A stretch of 64,000 nt of DNA. Origin: Apus apus. Lineage: Eukaryota > Chordata > Aves > Apodiformes > Apodidae. Positions 1 through 14,200 of the stretch are shown here, piece by piece. Numbering within the stretch: position 1 is the first letter of the stretch; every line of letters begins with the position of its first letter. The position numbers and the translations under genes were made by a program. The stretch is from assembly GCF_020740795.1 (NCBI RefSeq), contig NC_067283.1, positions 57,505,966 to 57,569,965 of the forward strand, written 5' to 3'. The notes below the pieces were generated by a model. The model saw only the letters and a program-made list of their open reading frames with translations, had not been told where the DNA came from and did not search any database.

Positions 1-3000
1 TTATCCTCTCATGTTATGAGTTTAGATGTTCTGCAGACCAACTTAGTATTGCTTCATTCCAAAACAAATCTGGGCTACATAAACCTGTAAGTTCTATTTT
101 AATTAATTTAAAGGTGACAATACCTAGCTATTGACTAGGACATTATTCTTCAAGTTGGTATTTTATTTAAAAGTAGCTTTCTTGCTTCTGTATTTCAGAA
201 GGGCAGCAAAGGAAGAACTTCACTGTAAAGAAAGCAACATTCATGAACATATTTCCCAAATTCAGTACATTTCTGGCTATGAAGAACATCAGCGTGAGAG
301 CACTATTGAAATGAGGGTAAGGAGAACAGTGAGAATCTTTATATACACACATATACATACACAGAAACAAAATTATAAACTGATTAGCTCTTACTGTTTT
401 CCTGAACCAATCAATTCAGTGCTGGTAAATTACTGAAGCTCTCATTCTAGAACTGTTTTTAGCAATGAAGAAATCCAACTGAGATTTATGAATTTCACAT
501 GATGAATACAACCAGGAAAACCCTATGTGTGACAAATGCACTGCATTGCAGGCACACCTATGTTCGGTAGCAGGTGGACTGGAGACTCCTTATGTTAACC
601 ATCATAAGACACAAGGGTAATGATTTTCAAAACTGGAAATGATCCAGATTACAGACTCCCTTGACACTCTTGAAATGCAAACCTAAATCACATCTATTCT
701 TTTCAATACTTGGTGCATATTCACACCCCTCCTTATCCTGGCTCCTATCACTGTGCCACCAAGACTGCTGCAGAGAGCTGTACAATTATGGGCTGAGCGG
801 CTGTAGGACAGTGGCACAAGGAATATACTCTCATATTCATGCTCAAGACCAACGTGCATTCCCTGACCAAGATTTCTGACTGCTACAGATTGAAGCATCT
901 CAGAAAGAAGCATCTCAGAGAGGTGTTAAAAGCTACAACAACAAAGTAGACAGAATTTCACCCAGAGACACAAAAAGGAGAGTTGTCTAAGCAAAATCAA
1001 TATACTTCATTCCCATGTTCTAAGGATTGTTTTAGTATTTACTGCTATCTCCCTCCTTCTAGGATAAAAAGATTCCTTGCTTGTAATTATTTACCAGAAT
1101 TTTTTTCATATGCTTTCATGTGGCAAGCATCCCTATTTGCAGCATTTTCAGTCATAAAAATCTTCATCTGTGGTACTATGCCCTTCCCATAGCGCAACTG
1201 TTGTCATAAAGTCACAGTGAATGGTCTCCTCAGCTTCCAGAATCCTAAAGGATTAAGGGGCTTAAAAGAAATTTGAGTAGGAAGAGCTCTTTATATGCTT
1301 GCCTAGATGAGTCATAGGTGATTACGTAAGAAAGGTTCCAAACACATCTGCTGGATTAAAGAGTGAATGCTAACAGGCTATGTTTCCAAAGGTAGCAGTA
1401 CAGCAGGAATTTTCAACATACCTACTACACTAGGTATATATAAAGAACTCCAAACAGAAGATTTCAGTCGCTTCAACTGTAATAGAATATACTAGAATCA
1501 ACACTGGCAGTTTCATGTTACCATTTCCGGAAGGTCTAATGCACTTCTCCAATAAGATAATCTACATCAAAATAAATTATTGCTTTGACTCCTCAGCTAA
1601 ACACAATCAAAAGTTTTTGTCCCAATAACAAAAAAGTGACAACATCTGTGCAATATTCAAGACACATAAAATGGCTGCGGCCTCTTACCAGCAAGGCTGA
1701 AGAAAAAAAACAAGTAGATTCATATTCTGAGCACTGAAACTCAGAAGCCATTTTAAGAGGCCAATACTGGATTGGTACAAACCACTAGCTCATCTGGAAG
1801 TGGACAGTAGAGGCAGCAGAGAAAGCAGAGTAGAAAAAGTCAGTTGTAATAACTCATACACCCCCAGTTCTTCCAATCAACACGAAAATACCAGTAAAAT
1901 TACCTTCCCTGCAAAGAAGGGAGCAAATGGCTTACACTTTTGTTCTGTGAATGTAAGGGCACAAGTCACGCATCTAGAAAAGTGGAAGAGGACAAGAGAC
2001 AACAATTTCCCCTTTATAAATACAACAAAGTAAAAGATTGTGCAGTACAAGTATTTTTGTCAGACTGACCTTAGCTTTGCAATATATAAAGGTCGCATTC
2101 TTCCATGACATAATTCAAAATGTTAGTAAAAATGATTGCTGAGGAGAAAGTTATGTCTTCCCTCTAGGAAGAAATCTTTCTACATGATTGTCAAGTGGTG
2201 ACTAGCTGAGCTTCTCCTCCTCCTTCTGACCAGGACATCTCTCATACAGAATGGAAATCCACTCTTTAATTCTGAATGCTACTGACACAATACATTGAAG
2301 AAATACTGAATGCTGGATGTCAACCGCAAGTCTAAAGTAAGCATACCAATGACAGAGCAATGCCCTGTTACTACTATTGTCTGCCCCACAGACAACAGGA
2401 GATTCTTTCACCTGGCTCAGCCAAATTAAGTCATTCTTCAGATGGCATAGTTGAGAAGGCAAAGTCATGTCTGAGGGAAGACACTTTCAGTAAAACACAT
2501 CTGAAGGAGTTCCTGAGAGACACTGTAGGGTGCAAGAAGACTTTGTTACAGTAACCTAGAATAACTCTTTGCTTCTTCCCACCAAAATACAGAGTCCCAA
2601 GCACGTTTTATCTCATTAACATGGTAACTCAAGATAGTTCACTTCCCCTTCTCATCTGCATGCATCTAAGCATGGATGCCAACCAGAAGGCCAGCTGAGG
2701 ATTTTGGAATTCAGAGAACAGTACCTGCATTACATGAGCAAGTTCACTAATTAGCAAAACAGGACACTGCATATGTATTATATGTTAATCAGCACATTAT
2801 CCATCCCTGGGGTGCATCCCTTTGAGCTTTGTTCCTGAGTCGGGTTCCATTGCATTTGGTCCCCATTTGATTAGCACTGATGTCCTGGGGCTACCACAAC
2901 AATAATGCTATGCTTTCCTTAAAGCCAAAGTTTTCACCTGCTGAGTGTTGTGTCTTTTCCCTGAGGTGTCAGCATCTGCTTTTCTCTCGTAACTGATACC

Positions 3001-5061
3001 TATTACTACTGATCTGGAAGATGGAATGACATGAGAAGATTCCCCACCAAGGATACTATCTACCTCATCCAAGTATTCAGGATTTCTCTGATGCAGTGCT
3101 GTGATCACAACAAATAGATACAAATCTATCCAAAATGCGATCTCAGTGATCGCAGAGATAAGTGTCTGAGTTTTCCTTGCGGCAGTCCCGGCTCAGGAAA
3201 GGGATCCACGGCTCTTCCCAGCACTTGATAGATTCAGATCCTACAGAGCACGTAATGAGCTGATGAAAAAGCAGGAGCCTCTCTCTAAGACCTCCAAGTG
3301 CAGTGAAGCAGCAAGGAAGAAGGGAGCAGGAAGGGGCAGACTTCAGGTCCTCTTGGCTTTACAGAGTATGGCAGGAGATGGGAGGGAATCCTAACCCTTC
3401 TCTGTTCTTCCCCCCAGATTCCTCAGGGTCCCAAAGACCCTCCAGGTCCTTGTCTTGATACCCTGGGTCCCCTCAAGCTGTAACAGAGATTTAAAGTAAA
3501 TCATGTCCAGAAAAAAAAAGACCTCTTCCAGAAAAACAGCAAATTATTGAGTTAGGTAGATTAGTGTACTATTTGTCTTCTGGTAGACAGTAATTACTGT
3601 CAGGGTTCCAGAGAATTCCTCGAGACTATACAAAGCCTGAAAAGTAGAATCTACACTGAGACCACCTACTGTAAAACAAATACACTCAGAAGTAAAAGTT
3701 CTAATCAAGCCAGGTTAGCAGGGCTTGCAGGTCAATAAAGACTCATCAGTATCCTTACTGGAGCTACGGAATCAGTCCTGCTGAGGCCACCATCTTTAAT
3801 TTCAAGGTCAAGTTCTCTCATATACAGAATACCGTAACATGCTTAACCCACAAATTCTTACAAGAAAAACAAATGGCCAAAAGATACGGCTATTTGAAAA
3901 GCTGTCAGGATTCAAGCATCTAAGGGCACTGTCTTGACAGGTAAGCAACACCTCCCTTTCACAAGCAGCTACTCTGTTGAGCAAGCAATAAAATGTTTCA
4001 GGGAGATACATCAGCTCCAAAGAAGGGCACGGAAAAACAGCTGGGAGATAAAGGTTCTCAGCAGTCACACTCAGTTTGGCTTAGGATCTCAATCTTACAC
4101 AAAAATCTGTTCCCTTCTCAAAGATTCCAATGCCTTTATGTTTCAAATCTTGTACTGGTATTTGTAACTTCCTTTCTACTGTCAGTATGAAGCATAACCA
4201 GCCCTACCCAGAAGTCTGTCTACACGTCTTCAGAAATCCAAGAACTTTGCAACCGATCCTTTCTGCAAGATATTTACAGTGTGCAAGAGCTTCTCTCATA
4301 TATTTGGAAGTAGCTGTCAGACTATTTCTTCAGTCTGCCCTGAGAGACAGAAAGGCACGTGAAGAATGGTAAATGTTAAAACAAGCAGAGTACAGAAAAA
4401 ATTAGCCCTAGTTCAAGATCAACATTACAGTCTTCAGAGTGTGTCTACATCACACAACTGAATACAAAAGAGAGGCTGCAAATTGGTCTTAACTTATACC
4501 AAAGTGTTCCAAGGGCAGAATGTAGTGGTATAAGAGTTTCAAAACATGGAATAAGAGAAAGAATCTGAAACAGTTTAAACTAATGACAAAGGCAGATGCT
4601 TTCTGTCTTCTCTGAATTTCACTACATGCCATCAATGATTAATCCATTACTGATCGACATTACTAAGAAGTGGTTGAATAAAAGCAGACAACTAATGCTC
4701 GGAGTGCTGCTTCTGTTTCACTGCTCAGCCAAGCACAGTCATGAGAAGATGAGACACTTCTTGGTAAGAACACAGCCAGAGAGTTTTGCATCTTGATGCA
4801 CTGATTTCATTGAGTGATCTTATACTCATGCATCCAAACCTGGAAATGAGCTTTAGCTAGAATACTAGAAAGAATCAAGACAGTTAAGAGGACTATACAA
4901 AGCACCCAAAAATTTAAAAAGCCCCCTATCTTTTATTTAAAACTTGCTTATTTACTGCTTACTGGTTACCTCAGACAATATTTAGAAGTAGTATTCCAAC
5001 ATAAGAAACCCATGAACTATCACACATGAGAGAGAAAGTGCATGCAAGAGAGAATACCAAC
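1..5061. other. NFX1 intron 3 (presumed), no recognised feature
   Basis: This AT-rich stretch follows the exon 3 donor on the minus strand. I looked for the next NFX1 exon, expected to encode WRCPACQN and many CxC/CxxC pairs, and did not recognise it. Small open frames here have no resemblance to known proteins. It is most likely intron 3, with downstream exons beyond position 1. A diverged exon could have been missed by eye. Confidence 0.6.
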
Positions 5062-5223
5062 CTTCAGCTTGTGAAGCTGGCGACCGTGCCCACTTCTTAA
5101 TGCAATTCAGGTGGAACACATGGTAACAATTCTGACAGCTCCACACTGGGGCTACTATTCGGACCACCTCACAGCACACCATGCACTCGTATTTCTCTGT
5201 GGTCAACTGTTCAATCAATGACC
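5062..5223 (-). CDS. NFX1: NFX1 coding exon 3 (RING/PHD-like finger, first half)
   Basis: This 162-bp exon runs from a TTTGCAG acceptor to a GAAG|GTTGGT donor. It encodes [12 protein letters not shown], then the Cys/His ligand pattern C-x2-C, C-x2-C, H-x2-H and C, ending [10 protein letters not shown]. This is the first part of the NFX1 RING/PHD-like finger; the remaining ligands (WRCPAC in the family) would be in the next exon, which I could not find in the window. Confidence 0.93.
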
Positions 5224-8200
5224 CTGCAAACAAAATATATCACTTGTGCATGAAATATCAGCCAGCTGAGAAACCAAATGTGAATGAAATACCACTTAAA
5301 TTCTAACATAACATTTTTCATGTGTGGCTGTAATCTAGGTAGTTGTTTATCCCTGGAAGATTCTAGTTTGATACTTGGTATGCATTTCTCTAGTTTCAGA
5401 GCAGAAAGAGAGAGTATGAGATTCCTGTAAAAGTGGCAAAAAAAAAAAAAAATCCTGTTGATGAATAGCAACCATTCTGATCTTACAAATTAGTTAATAG
5501 TTTTAAACTTGGCCTATGTTTGAGATTTTACTCATCACTTTATATGGGAAATCTATCTTCACATAAATTTTAAACCAAAAAGTTTAAAGCTTTAACAGCT
5601 GTCATTTCAGCCAAAAGTAAATTTAATTCCCATTCTCAAGTATTGCTGGAAGACCACACAGCAAGCATTTACAGTGAAGTATCTGGATTACACACAGCAA
5701 GCATTTACAGTGAAGTATCTGGATTACAGATGCTCACATATTTACTGCTTCAGGAGTGGAATTACTGGGAAACAACACTACAGGACCTTTTCAGCCATGT
5801 GAAAGCATGTGGAAAAGCATGAACTCCACACTTAAAGACAAAACAGCCTGAAAACAGTTCAATGTGCAACCATAATAAAGGCACCATGTAACTTCAATTT
5901 TGCCAGACTAATTCTCCCATCAAGATAAGGCTACCAAATACACCTTAGAAATACGATTAGATCTGTGCCTACAGAATTAAAAAATATATTAATTTTAAGT
6001 GTAAAGTATAGCAATGTAGCATTTTTAGATGGTGCCAATAGAAGGTAAGTTAGAGCACATACTGAAGGACAAAAAAATATTAAAATAACAAGAAAAAAAT
6101 TACTAACAATTCAAAATGTACTCGTACCACACATGACTGAAAGCAAGCCCATGGACTGTAAACTTAGAAGTGTTAACACTGCCCTCCTTAACAGGATAGA
6201 AGCACTTTCAAGTTTCTTTTCCAGCCCTCCTGGATGAAGCATCACAAGATTTAGAACTAACTGTCATTTCTGCCAGTCTAACGTGTTGATTCTTCAGCTA
6301 GTCAAATGTGAAGGCAGCTAAAATTATTCAAGATCGTATCTTTAATATAGGAGAATGGGACAGTCTAGAAAGTTTACCTGTATGAGTTTCTTTGTTTTTT
6401 GGTATGTCACTTTGCTTTTTCCAGTACTGGGTCCAGCTGAAGTGAAGTGCAGGTGCCTGATCCCCCTTTAGCAGGAACTTTCTTCCATTACATCTGACAG
6501 AATCAGACAACTGATGCTTGGTTTCACTGGTCAAGTTTTCATCATTTTTGTGAACGGAGAGTTCTTTCTTCCTCTCATTTTTATCTTTTGGAGTATATGC
6601 AAGAGAATACTTCTTACTTACTTTTGTATTTTTACTACGGTGAGAATCATGTCTTTTCTGACACTCCTTATCTGCTGGGGGTTTATTCCACACAGGCTTC
6701 CGGGGATATCTTTTGGTTACATAATTGCAGCCTTTCTGCTCATCCCCACTACCAACAGGTGCATCACAGAATGCCTTTCCAACAGATGATTCTGAAGAGT
6801 CAGACTGAGTCAAATCCAAAGATGGTACATTTTCAAACAGCTCTGCTTTCTGCTTAGAGCTCACTCTCTTTTCCCGTTCATGTACTTGCTTCCCTTTCTC
6901 CCTGAAACCTCTTCCAGACGCATGCATCATATGTGTTTTCTTTGGCTTTGCTCCTCTGCTATCTGCATTAGGTACCTCCTTGTCACTCTCTGAGGAAAGA
7001 AGGTCATTGTATACTCTAGGAGGTGCTCTTCTCCCAGGTACTATTGCAGCATCTGAAATTCCTGGACCTACAGCAGCATCAGCAGTACTTTGCCTTATCT
7101 TACTTCTGGTACATGTGCTATCATTTCTTGATCTATGCCATCTCTGGCTTTGAAGGTTGCGATTCTTCAAACTTCTACTGGTACCAAAATATTCGTGGAA
7201 CTCTTCAGAATTCCCATACTGACTTTCTGAATTACAAACGCCATGACGCTTCGTGGAAGAGCTTTCATAAACTGTGCCTCTTTCAGACGACAGACTGGGA
7301 AGCTGTAAATTACTTCTGTTCTGATTACTGTTAGAGTCTTTCCTATCTTTATTTATCCACTTTGTATCTGTAGGTTGTCGTTCTCCTGGAATGGAATCAG
7401 CCACATCAGAATTGAAATTCAATGCACCTAAAAAGTGAAAAAAACCAACCCTCACGTATAAACTATTAAATAGTACACATTTTTTTTCAGCACAATTACC
7501 ATACATGCAAAGGCCCAGAAGCTCAACCAGTCCTACACTTAACGGAACAACTTCAAACAAGTTCCCAGAAACTAGAGTTCAATCATACAGTGCTTTGGGG
7601 GGGTTATCTTCTCTTGTCAGCTTTAGAGAGACTGTGATTATCCAGAGTTAAGAATATAAAAACGTAACGTGAAGAAAAACATTTGAAGCAGCACCGTACA
7701 CATACAAGACACACAAGTGTGACAGTCAGTGTTTAAGATGTGCTGAAGCTTTTCCTAGCATGCTCACATCTGCACACAAACCTGAAGAAAAAGGAGTCCT
7801 TTAAATATGTTTAATATCTGAGATTTTAATATTACATAGAACTTTGAATATAAATGTAATCCATCAACTGAACAGTAGCAATAGTAAATGCTTCCATGAA
7901 CTCCAATTACGCTGTTCTACATGTAGCTGAACAGGGAGCTTTGGCTGGAGCTCAAGGAGAAAAAGAATCTATGACCTTTGGAGAAAGGGGCAGGACACTC
8001 ACGATGACTACAAAAATGCTGTGAGGCTATTCAGCGAGGGAATTAGAAGGTCCAAGGCCCAGCTAGAAATTAATCTGTCCTCCATGGTAAGGGACAATAA
8101 GAAAAGCTTCTATAAATATATTAACAACAAAAAGAAAGACCAGGTAGACCCTTCATCCCCTGTTAGATGCAGGAGGAAACACAGTGACAAATGATGAGAA

Positions 8201-11200
8201 AAAGGCTGAGGTGCTTAATGACTTCTTTGCCTCAGTCTTCTGTAACAAGACCAGTTATGTTGAGGGAATCTAACTCCCTAAGCTAGGTGACAGGGACTAG
8301 GAGCAGAGCAATCCCCGCACAATCCAGAAGGAGATGGTCAGTGACCTGCTGCATCATGTAGATGTGCACAAATCTATGGGGCCAGGTGGGATGCACCCAA
8401 GAGTGCTGAAAGAGTTGGCAGGGGAGCTCACGCCACTTTCCATCATTTCTCAGCGGTCCTGGCTGACTGGGGAGGTACCAGCAGACTGGAAATCAGCCAA
8501 TGTAACCCCATATACTAGATGGGATGAAAGGATGACCTGGGAAATTACAGGCCTGTTAGTCTGCCTTCAGTACCAGGGAAGCTGATTGGACAGATCACCC
8601 TGAGTACCATTATGCAGTACACGCAGGACACGCAGGTGATCAGGCCCAGTCAGCACAGGGTCATGAAGGGCAGGTCCTGTTTGACTAACCTTATCTCCTT
8701 CTATGACAGGGTGACCTCTTTATTGGATGAGGGAAGGCCTGTGGATGTTGTCTACCCTGACTTTAGCAAGGCCTTTGACAAGGTTTCCCACAGCTTTCTC
8801 CTAGAGAAACTGGCTGCTTGTGGCTGGGATGTGCACATGCTTTGCTGGATGAAAATTTGGTTGGATGCGAGGTCCAAAGAATTGTGTTCAGTGGAGTTAA
8901 ATCCAGTTGGTGGCTGGTCACCAGTGGTGCTCCCCAGGGCCCAGTGCTGGGGCTGCTCCTGTTTAACGTCTTTATTGATGATTTGGATGAGGGGATAGAA
9001 TGTACCCTCAGTAAGTCTGGAGATGACACTAAGTTGGAATGGAGTGTCAATCTGCCTTAGGACAGGGAGGCTCTGCAGAGGGATCTGGACAAGCTTGACC
9101 AATGGGTCAAGGCCAACTGTATGAGTTTCAATAACGCCACATGTTGGGTCCTACACTTTGGCCACAACAACCCCCTGCAGCGCTGCAGGCTTGGGGAGGA
9201 GTGGCTGGAGAGCTGCCCAGCAGGGAGGGATCTGGAGGTGTTGGCTGACAGCTGGCTGAAAATGAGCTGGCAGCATGCCCTGGTGACAAGTAAGCCAAGA
9301 GCACCCTTGCCTGCATCAGGAACAGTGAGACCAGCAGGACCAGGGAGGTGATCCTGCCCCTCTACTCAGCCTTGGTGAGGCTGCACCTCAAGCACTGTGT
9401 GCAGTTTTGGGCACTGCAGCATAGGAAGGATACTGAGGTGCCAGAGAGGGTGCAGAGAAGGACAACTAGGCTGATGAGGGGTCTAGAGAGCAGGTCTTAT
9501 GAAAAGAGGCTGAGGGAGCTGGGGCTGTTCAACCTGCAGAAGAGGAGGCTGAGGGGAGAGCTCATTGCTCTCTACAGTTACCTGAAAGGAGGTTGTAGTG
9601 AGGTGAGTGTTGGGCCTCTTCTCCCTAGTGACTAGCAACAGAACAAGAGGAAATGGGGTCAAGTTGCACGAGGGGAGGTTCAGACTGGATATTAGGAAAA
9701 ACTTCTTTACTGAAAGAGTGGTGAGGCGTTGGAACAGGCTGCTCAGGGTGGTGATGGAAGCACTGTCCCTGGTGGTGTTCAAAAAACAGGTGGACATGGT
9801 GGTTAGGGAGATGCTTTAGTCACTACAAGTTGTAGGGCAGATGGTTGAACTTGATGACCTTGAAGGTGTTTTTCAACCTTGATTATTCTGTGAAATGGCA
9901 GAGGGACTATGCAAGGCAGCTATGTAAAATTACTCTTCTGTTAAGAGGTCATCAAAATTAATCAAGTTTCTACCTGAGAGACCTCCTGTAATTCCCATGT
10001 CTCCAGATAAAAGAAAGATGTGCACATTAGAAACCCTACGTTGCTCAGTTTTGCATCACACTGTGTCAGCAGGGCCTGCCTGCAATGGGAAGTATACTCA
10101 CCATCAGGTGAGTATTAGGGACAGTGTAATGGGCTGTGGCAGATCAATTAAGTCTTACATGGTAGTGTGAAAAAAGAGAGGAGGGTTCTAAAATTTTACT
10201 GGAGGTAGTGTCCATTCTATAGGTTAGGTAGGTTACCTCTGACAGTTTATTCCTGGTTCAGGACAATTCAAAGAAAGAATCGAGCTCTTTAGCTACGAAC
10301 ATAAGAGACTTTTCAACAGACAAATGCTATCTGAGTCTCTCAACTACCTATTATTTTAACTTTTCAACAAAGATTATGGAAATCAGCATTTTTAAGGAAA
10401 GATCAAATCACAGAATGGTTTGAGTTGGAAAAGACCTTAAAGATCATCCAGCTCCAATGCTTCCTGCCATTTATTAGTGATTGCTTATCACTAATAAATC
10501 AGAATACTACAAAGCATTCATGTATTAGTTTAGGTATATTCAATTTATTTTCAAATGAAAGAGTTTTTTCAAAAAAGCAACTAGGAATGGTAATAACTAT
10601 GATGAGGGATTTGGTGGACTTATTTAGGAATGTAAAATTATATTTAAGGATGCTCTTAATCACATAACGTAATTCATACTTGTTTTTAAAGAGAAACTCC
10701 GTTGAAATAACTTCCTTCTTTTGTCTTTGCAAAGACAATATATATATTCCAAAGAACTGGTAAATACTAGTAAAACTTATTTCTGTCTGCCAAGCCAAGA
10801 AACAGCAAAATACATGTACAAGTGTAACAATCAGTAGTTGACACCAGCTCAAATTTCCTCTGAGATGTTTACATATATAAAAATCCCAAGAAAAAGGATG
10901 CCTCAAAAGTTACCTTCCAGCTTGTATTTCAGTAAAATAAAGAAAACCACAGCATCCTTAGAAACAACATCTACATTGCAGATTTTGATAGTCCTAAGAG
11001 CTTGGCTGTGAATTAAAACCAAGCACAGGAAACTCATATGGTTTCATGCCCGTTCTGCCAAAACATTACACATTACACCACTTCAGCACTAACCGTGGAC
11101 AGACCCAGAATGCACTGGCAAAACTAGGTAGCCTTTGTAAACTATCCTTCAGAAAAATAAATTTCTATCAACACTTTAAAAAAAAACACCAAAAACTAAA

Positions 11201-14200
11201 GCAAATTAGTAAGTACATGTCTCATCTGAGTAAGTACAAGCCCTGCTTCAAAACCAGAGCTTATTTTAGCAACCAGCACAGCCAAACTTAATAACTTAGT
11301 TATTCTTTTATGGAGACATCAATGATTACATTTGAATGTGCCACTTAAAGACATCATGCCTAAGTGAAATTTCTTGGCACAGTTTCAGCAAGTTAATTCG
11401 ATTCAATTTTGAAGACTCATTAAACAATGTAATGTAATTAGTCAGAGACTGTATGAAATTTGTAATTAAGAACAAATATAAGAAAAAAAATATTGAAGTC
11501 CAGCCATAAAAAAAAAAAATCAGTGAGAGTCCACAGGGTAGCTTTAGATCAACATAAACCTGGAACTAAATGAACAACACTGATTAGTACCGGTCTTTCT
11601 GACTGGACAAGCACTTACTTTTTAATTGACCACTTCTTACTGAGATGCCCATAAATTCAATTTTTTAAAAAGTGTCACTTGGAGTACTGTGTGCAGTTTT
11701 GAGCTCCACAACACAAGATGGATATAAAAATATTTGAATGTATCCAAAGAAAGGCAACACAGATGGTGAAAGGACTAGAGGACATGACTTTGGAGGTGGA
11801 ACTGATAGTAGATTTATTCATCCTGAAGATGAGGAGACTGAGGGATGACCTCGTTGCTGACTACAGCTTCCTCATGAGGGTAAGTGGAGAGGGAGATGCT
11901 AATTATCGCTGGTGGCTAGCATGAATGGCTCAAAGCTGTGTCAGGGTAAGTTCAGACTGCATAGTATCATTCAACAAAAGGGTGGTGAAGCACTGGAAAA
12001 AGCTTCTAGGGAAAGTGGTCATGGCCTCGAGCCTTTCAGTGTTGAAGAAGTGTTTGGCTAATGCTCTTAAACATCTCATTTAACTTTTAGGTTGCCTTGT
12101 GTGGAGTCAGGAGTTGAACTCAATGACCTTTGTGAGTCCCTTGCAACTCAGAATTTTATGATTATATGTTCTGTTTAAATACTCGCTCCCCATAGAAGTA
12201 TTTCATGATAGATGTCTTCAGTTTTAAAGCAATTCACATAACCTATACTTCACCTAAAGACAGATGACAGTACAGAGTGCATACACAACAATCTGTTTGT
12301 GTGCACATATGCAGACAAGAAATGGCCCAGTCAGCTGAACACAAAGCACAAGTTGCAGGGAAGACACTCCCTGCAGGTCTTACAGTACCTATATATTACA
12401 CTGTACCACAAAAAAAACCCAAACAAAAATCAGGAATGGTGCTTTATGGAAATCTGATGTTTTCCCTGTAGTATTGGAAGTTTTAAAGCTCTTCCTCATA
12501 GGTTACCAAGCTTGATAATTTCTCATAATTTTGTATATTCACCTACAGCGTCCTATAATTTTTAAAGATTACACAGATTTACAAAAAGTTGGATTTGTTC
12601 CTAAACAGGAGTTACACTGTTTCAGGCTTGAAGACTCAGGCAGTCCATTTGCATACAAATCAAACTGTCCGCCCAAAACTTACTGTTTATTCCCACTGTA
12701 ATAGCTCTTCTAATAAAAGATATGCTCCCTTCCCTCAAGTATCGCCAGAAATTTTTAGAGGAAGACTAAAATGCAAAATCATCATTACCACAGATTTACA
12801 GAATGGCTAAGGTTGCAAGGGACGTCTTGAGACCATCTAGTCCAAATACCCTGCTCAAACAGTGCCAGATAGAGCAAGCTGCCCACAACTCTGCCCAGCT
12901 GGGTTTTAAATACCTCCAAGGACAGAGGCCATTACATTTCTGAGCAAATGGTTACAGTATATGATCATCTTCACAGTAAAAATGCTTTTTCTTGTGTTCA
13001 GGTGGAATTTCATGCACTTTAATTTAAGTCCATTGTCTCTTGTCCTTTCACTTAATACCACTGTGAAGCATCTGGCTCCATATTCGTCACCCCTCCCATC
13101 AGGTATTTGTACACAGCACTAACATCACCCTGACTTTTCCAGTGTGAACAGCTTGAGCTCTCTCAGCTTCACCTCATATAAGGGATGCTCCAATTCCTTA
13201 ATCATCTTGATTGTCCTGTGCTGGACTCACTCCAGAATGTCAATGTCTTCTTTGTACAGGGGAGCCCAGAACTGGACACAGAACTCCAGGTGTGGCCTCA
13301 CCAGTGCTGAGCAGATTGGAAGATACACTTCCCTTGACAAACTGGCAACACTCTTCCTAATGCAGTCTAGGATACTGATGGCCTTCCTTGCAGAGGGTGC
13401 ATTGCTGACTCATGGTCTCCTTACAGTTCACCAAGGACCCCAAGATCCCTGTCTGCAGACCTGCTTCCAAGCTAGTTAGCCCCCATGTATACTGATGCAC
13501 TGTGCTATGTTTTTTGTCTTTTTATGCTATTGTCCAAATTCAGAGCATCCACATTTTGAACAGAACATGAAGTTTTAGCTAGCCCGTTTCAATATGAGAG
13601 GAGAAATATAAAAGTAGGGAAAGAAATAAACTTCACCATAAGTAGTTTCATCATCCCAGAATCACAGAATGGTTTGGTTTGGAAGGGACCTCAAAGATTA
13701 TCTAGTTTCAACCCCCCTGCCTAATGTCTGAAGTAAATCTATCCTCTTCCAATTTAAAACCACTACTCCTTGGCCTATCACTACGTGCCCTTGTATAAAG
13801 TCTCTCCCCAGCCTTCCTGTAGGCCCCCTCAGGTACTGGACGGCTGCTATAAAGTCCTCCCGGGGCCTTCTCCAGGCACAACCTCAACTCTCTCAGCCTG
13901 TCTTCAAAGGAGAGGTGCTCCAGCATCTTCATGGCCCTCTTCTGGACTCAGTCTAACATCTCTATGCCGTTCTCAGGCTGGGGGTCCCAGAGCTGGACAC
14001 AGTACTCCAGGTGGGGGTCTCATGAGAGCGGAGGGGAAAAATCACCCCTCTCAACCCGCTGGCCATGCTGCTTTTGATGCAGCCCAGGTTATGGTTGGCT
14101 TTCTGGGCTGCAACCACACATTGCCAACTCGTGTTGAGCTTTCCATCAACCAATACCCCCAAGTCTTTCTCAGGGTTTCTCTCATCCTAAGAGAAGTATG

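Noticed and set aside
7428..7560. ATG upstream of NFX1 exon 2 in the same frame
   Set aside because: Splicing from the CpG-island exon 1 gives the conserved MAEA...GALNFN start; the upstream stretch is intron with a polypyrimidine tract.
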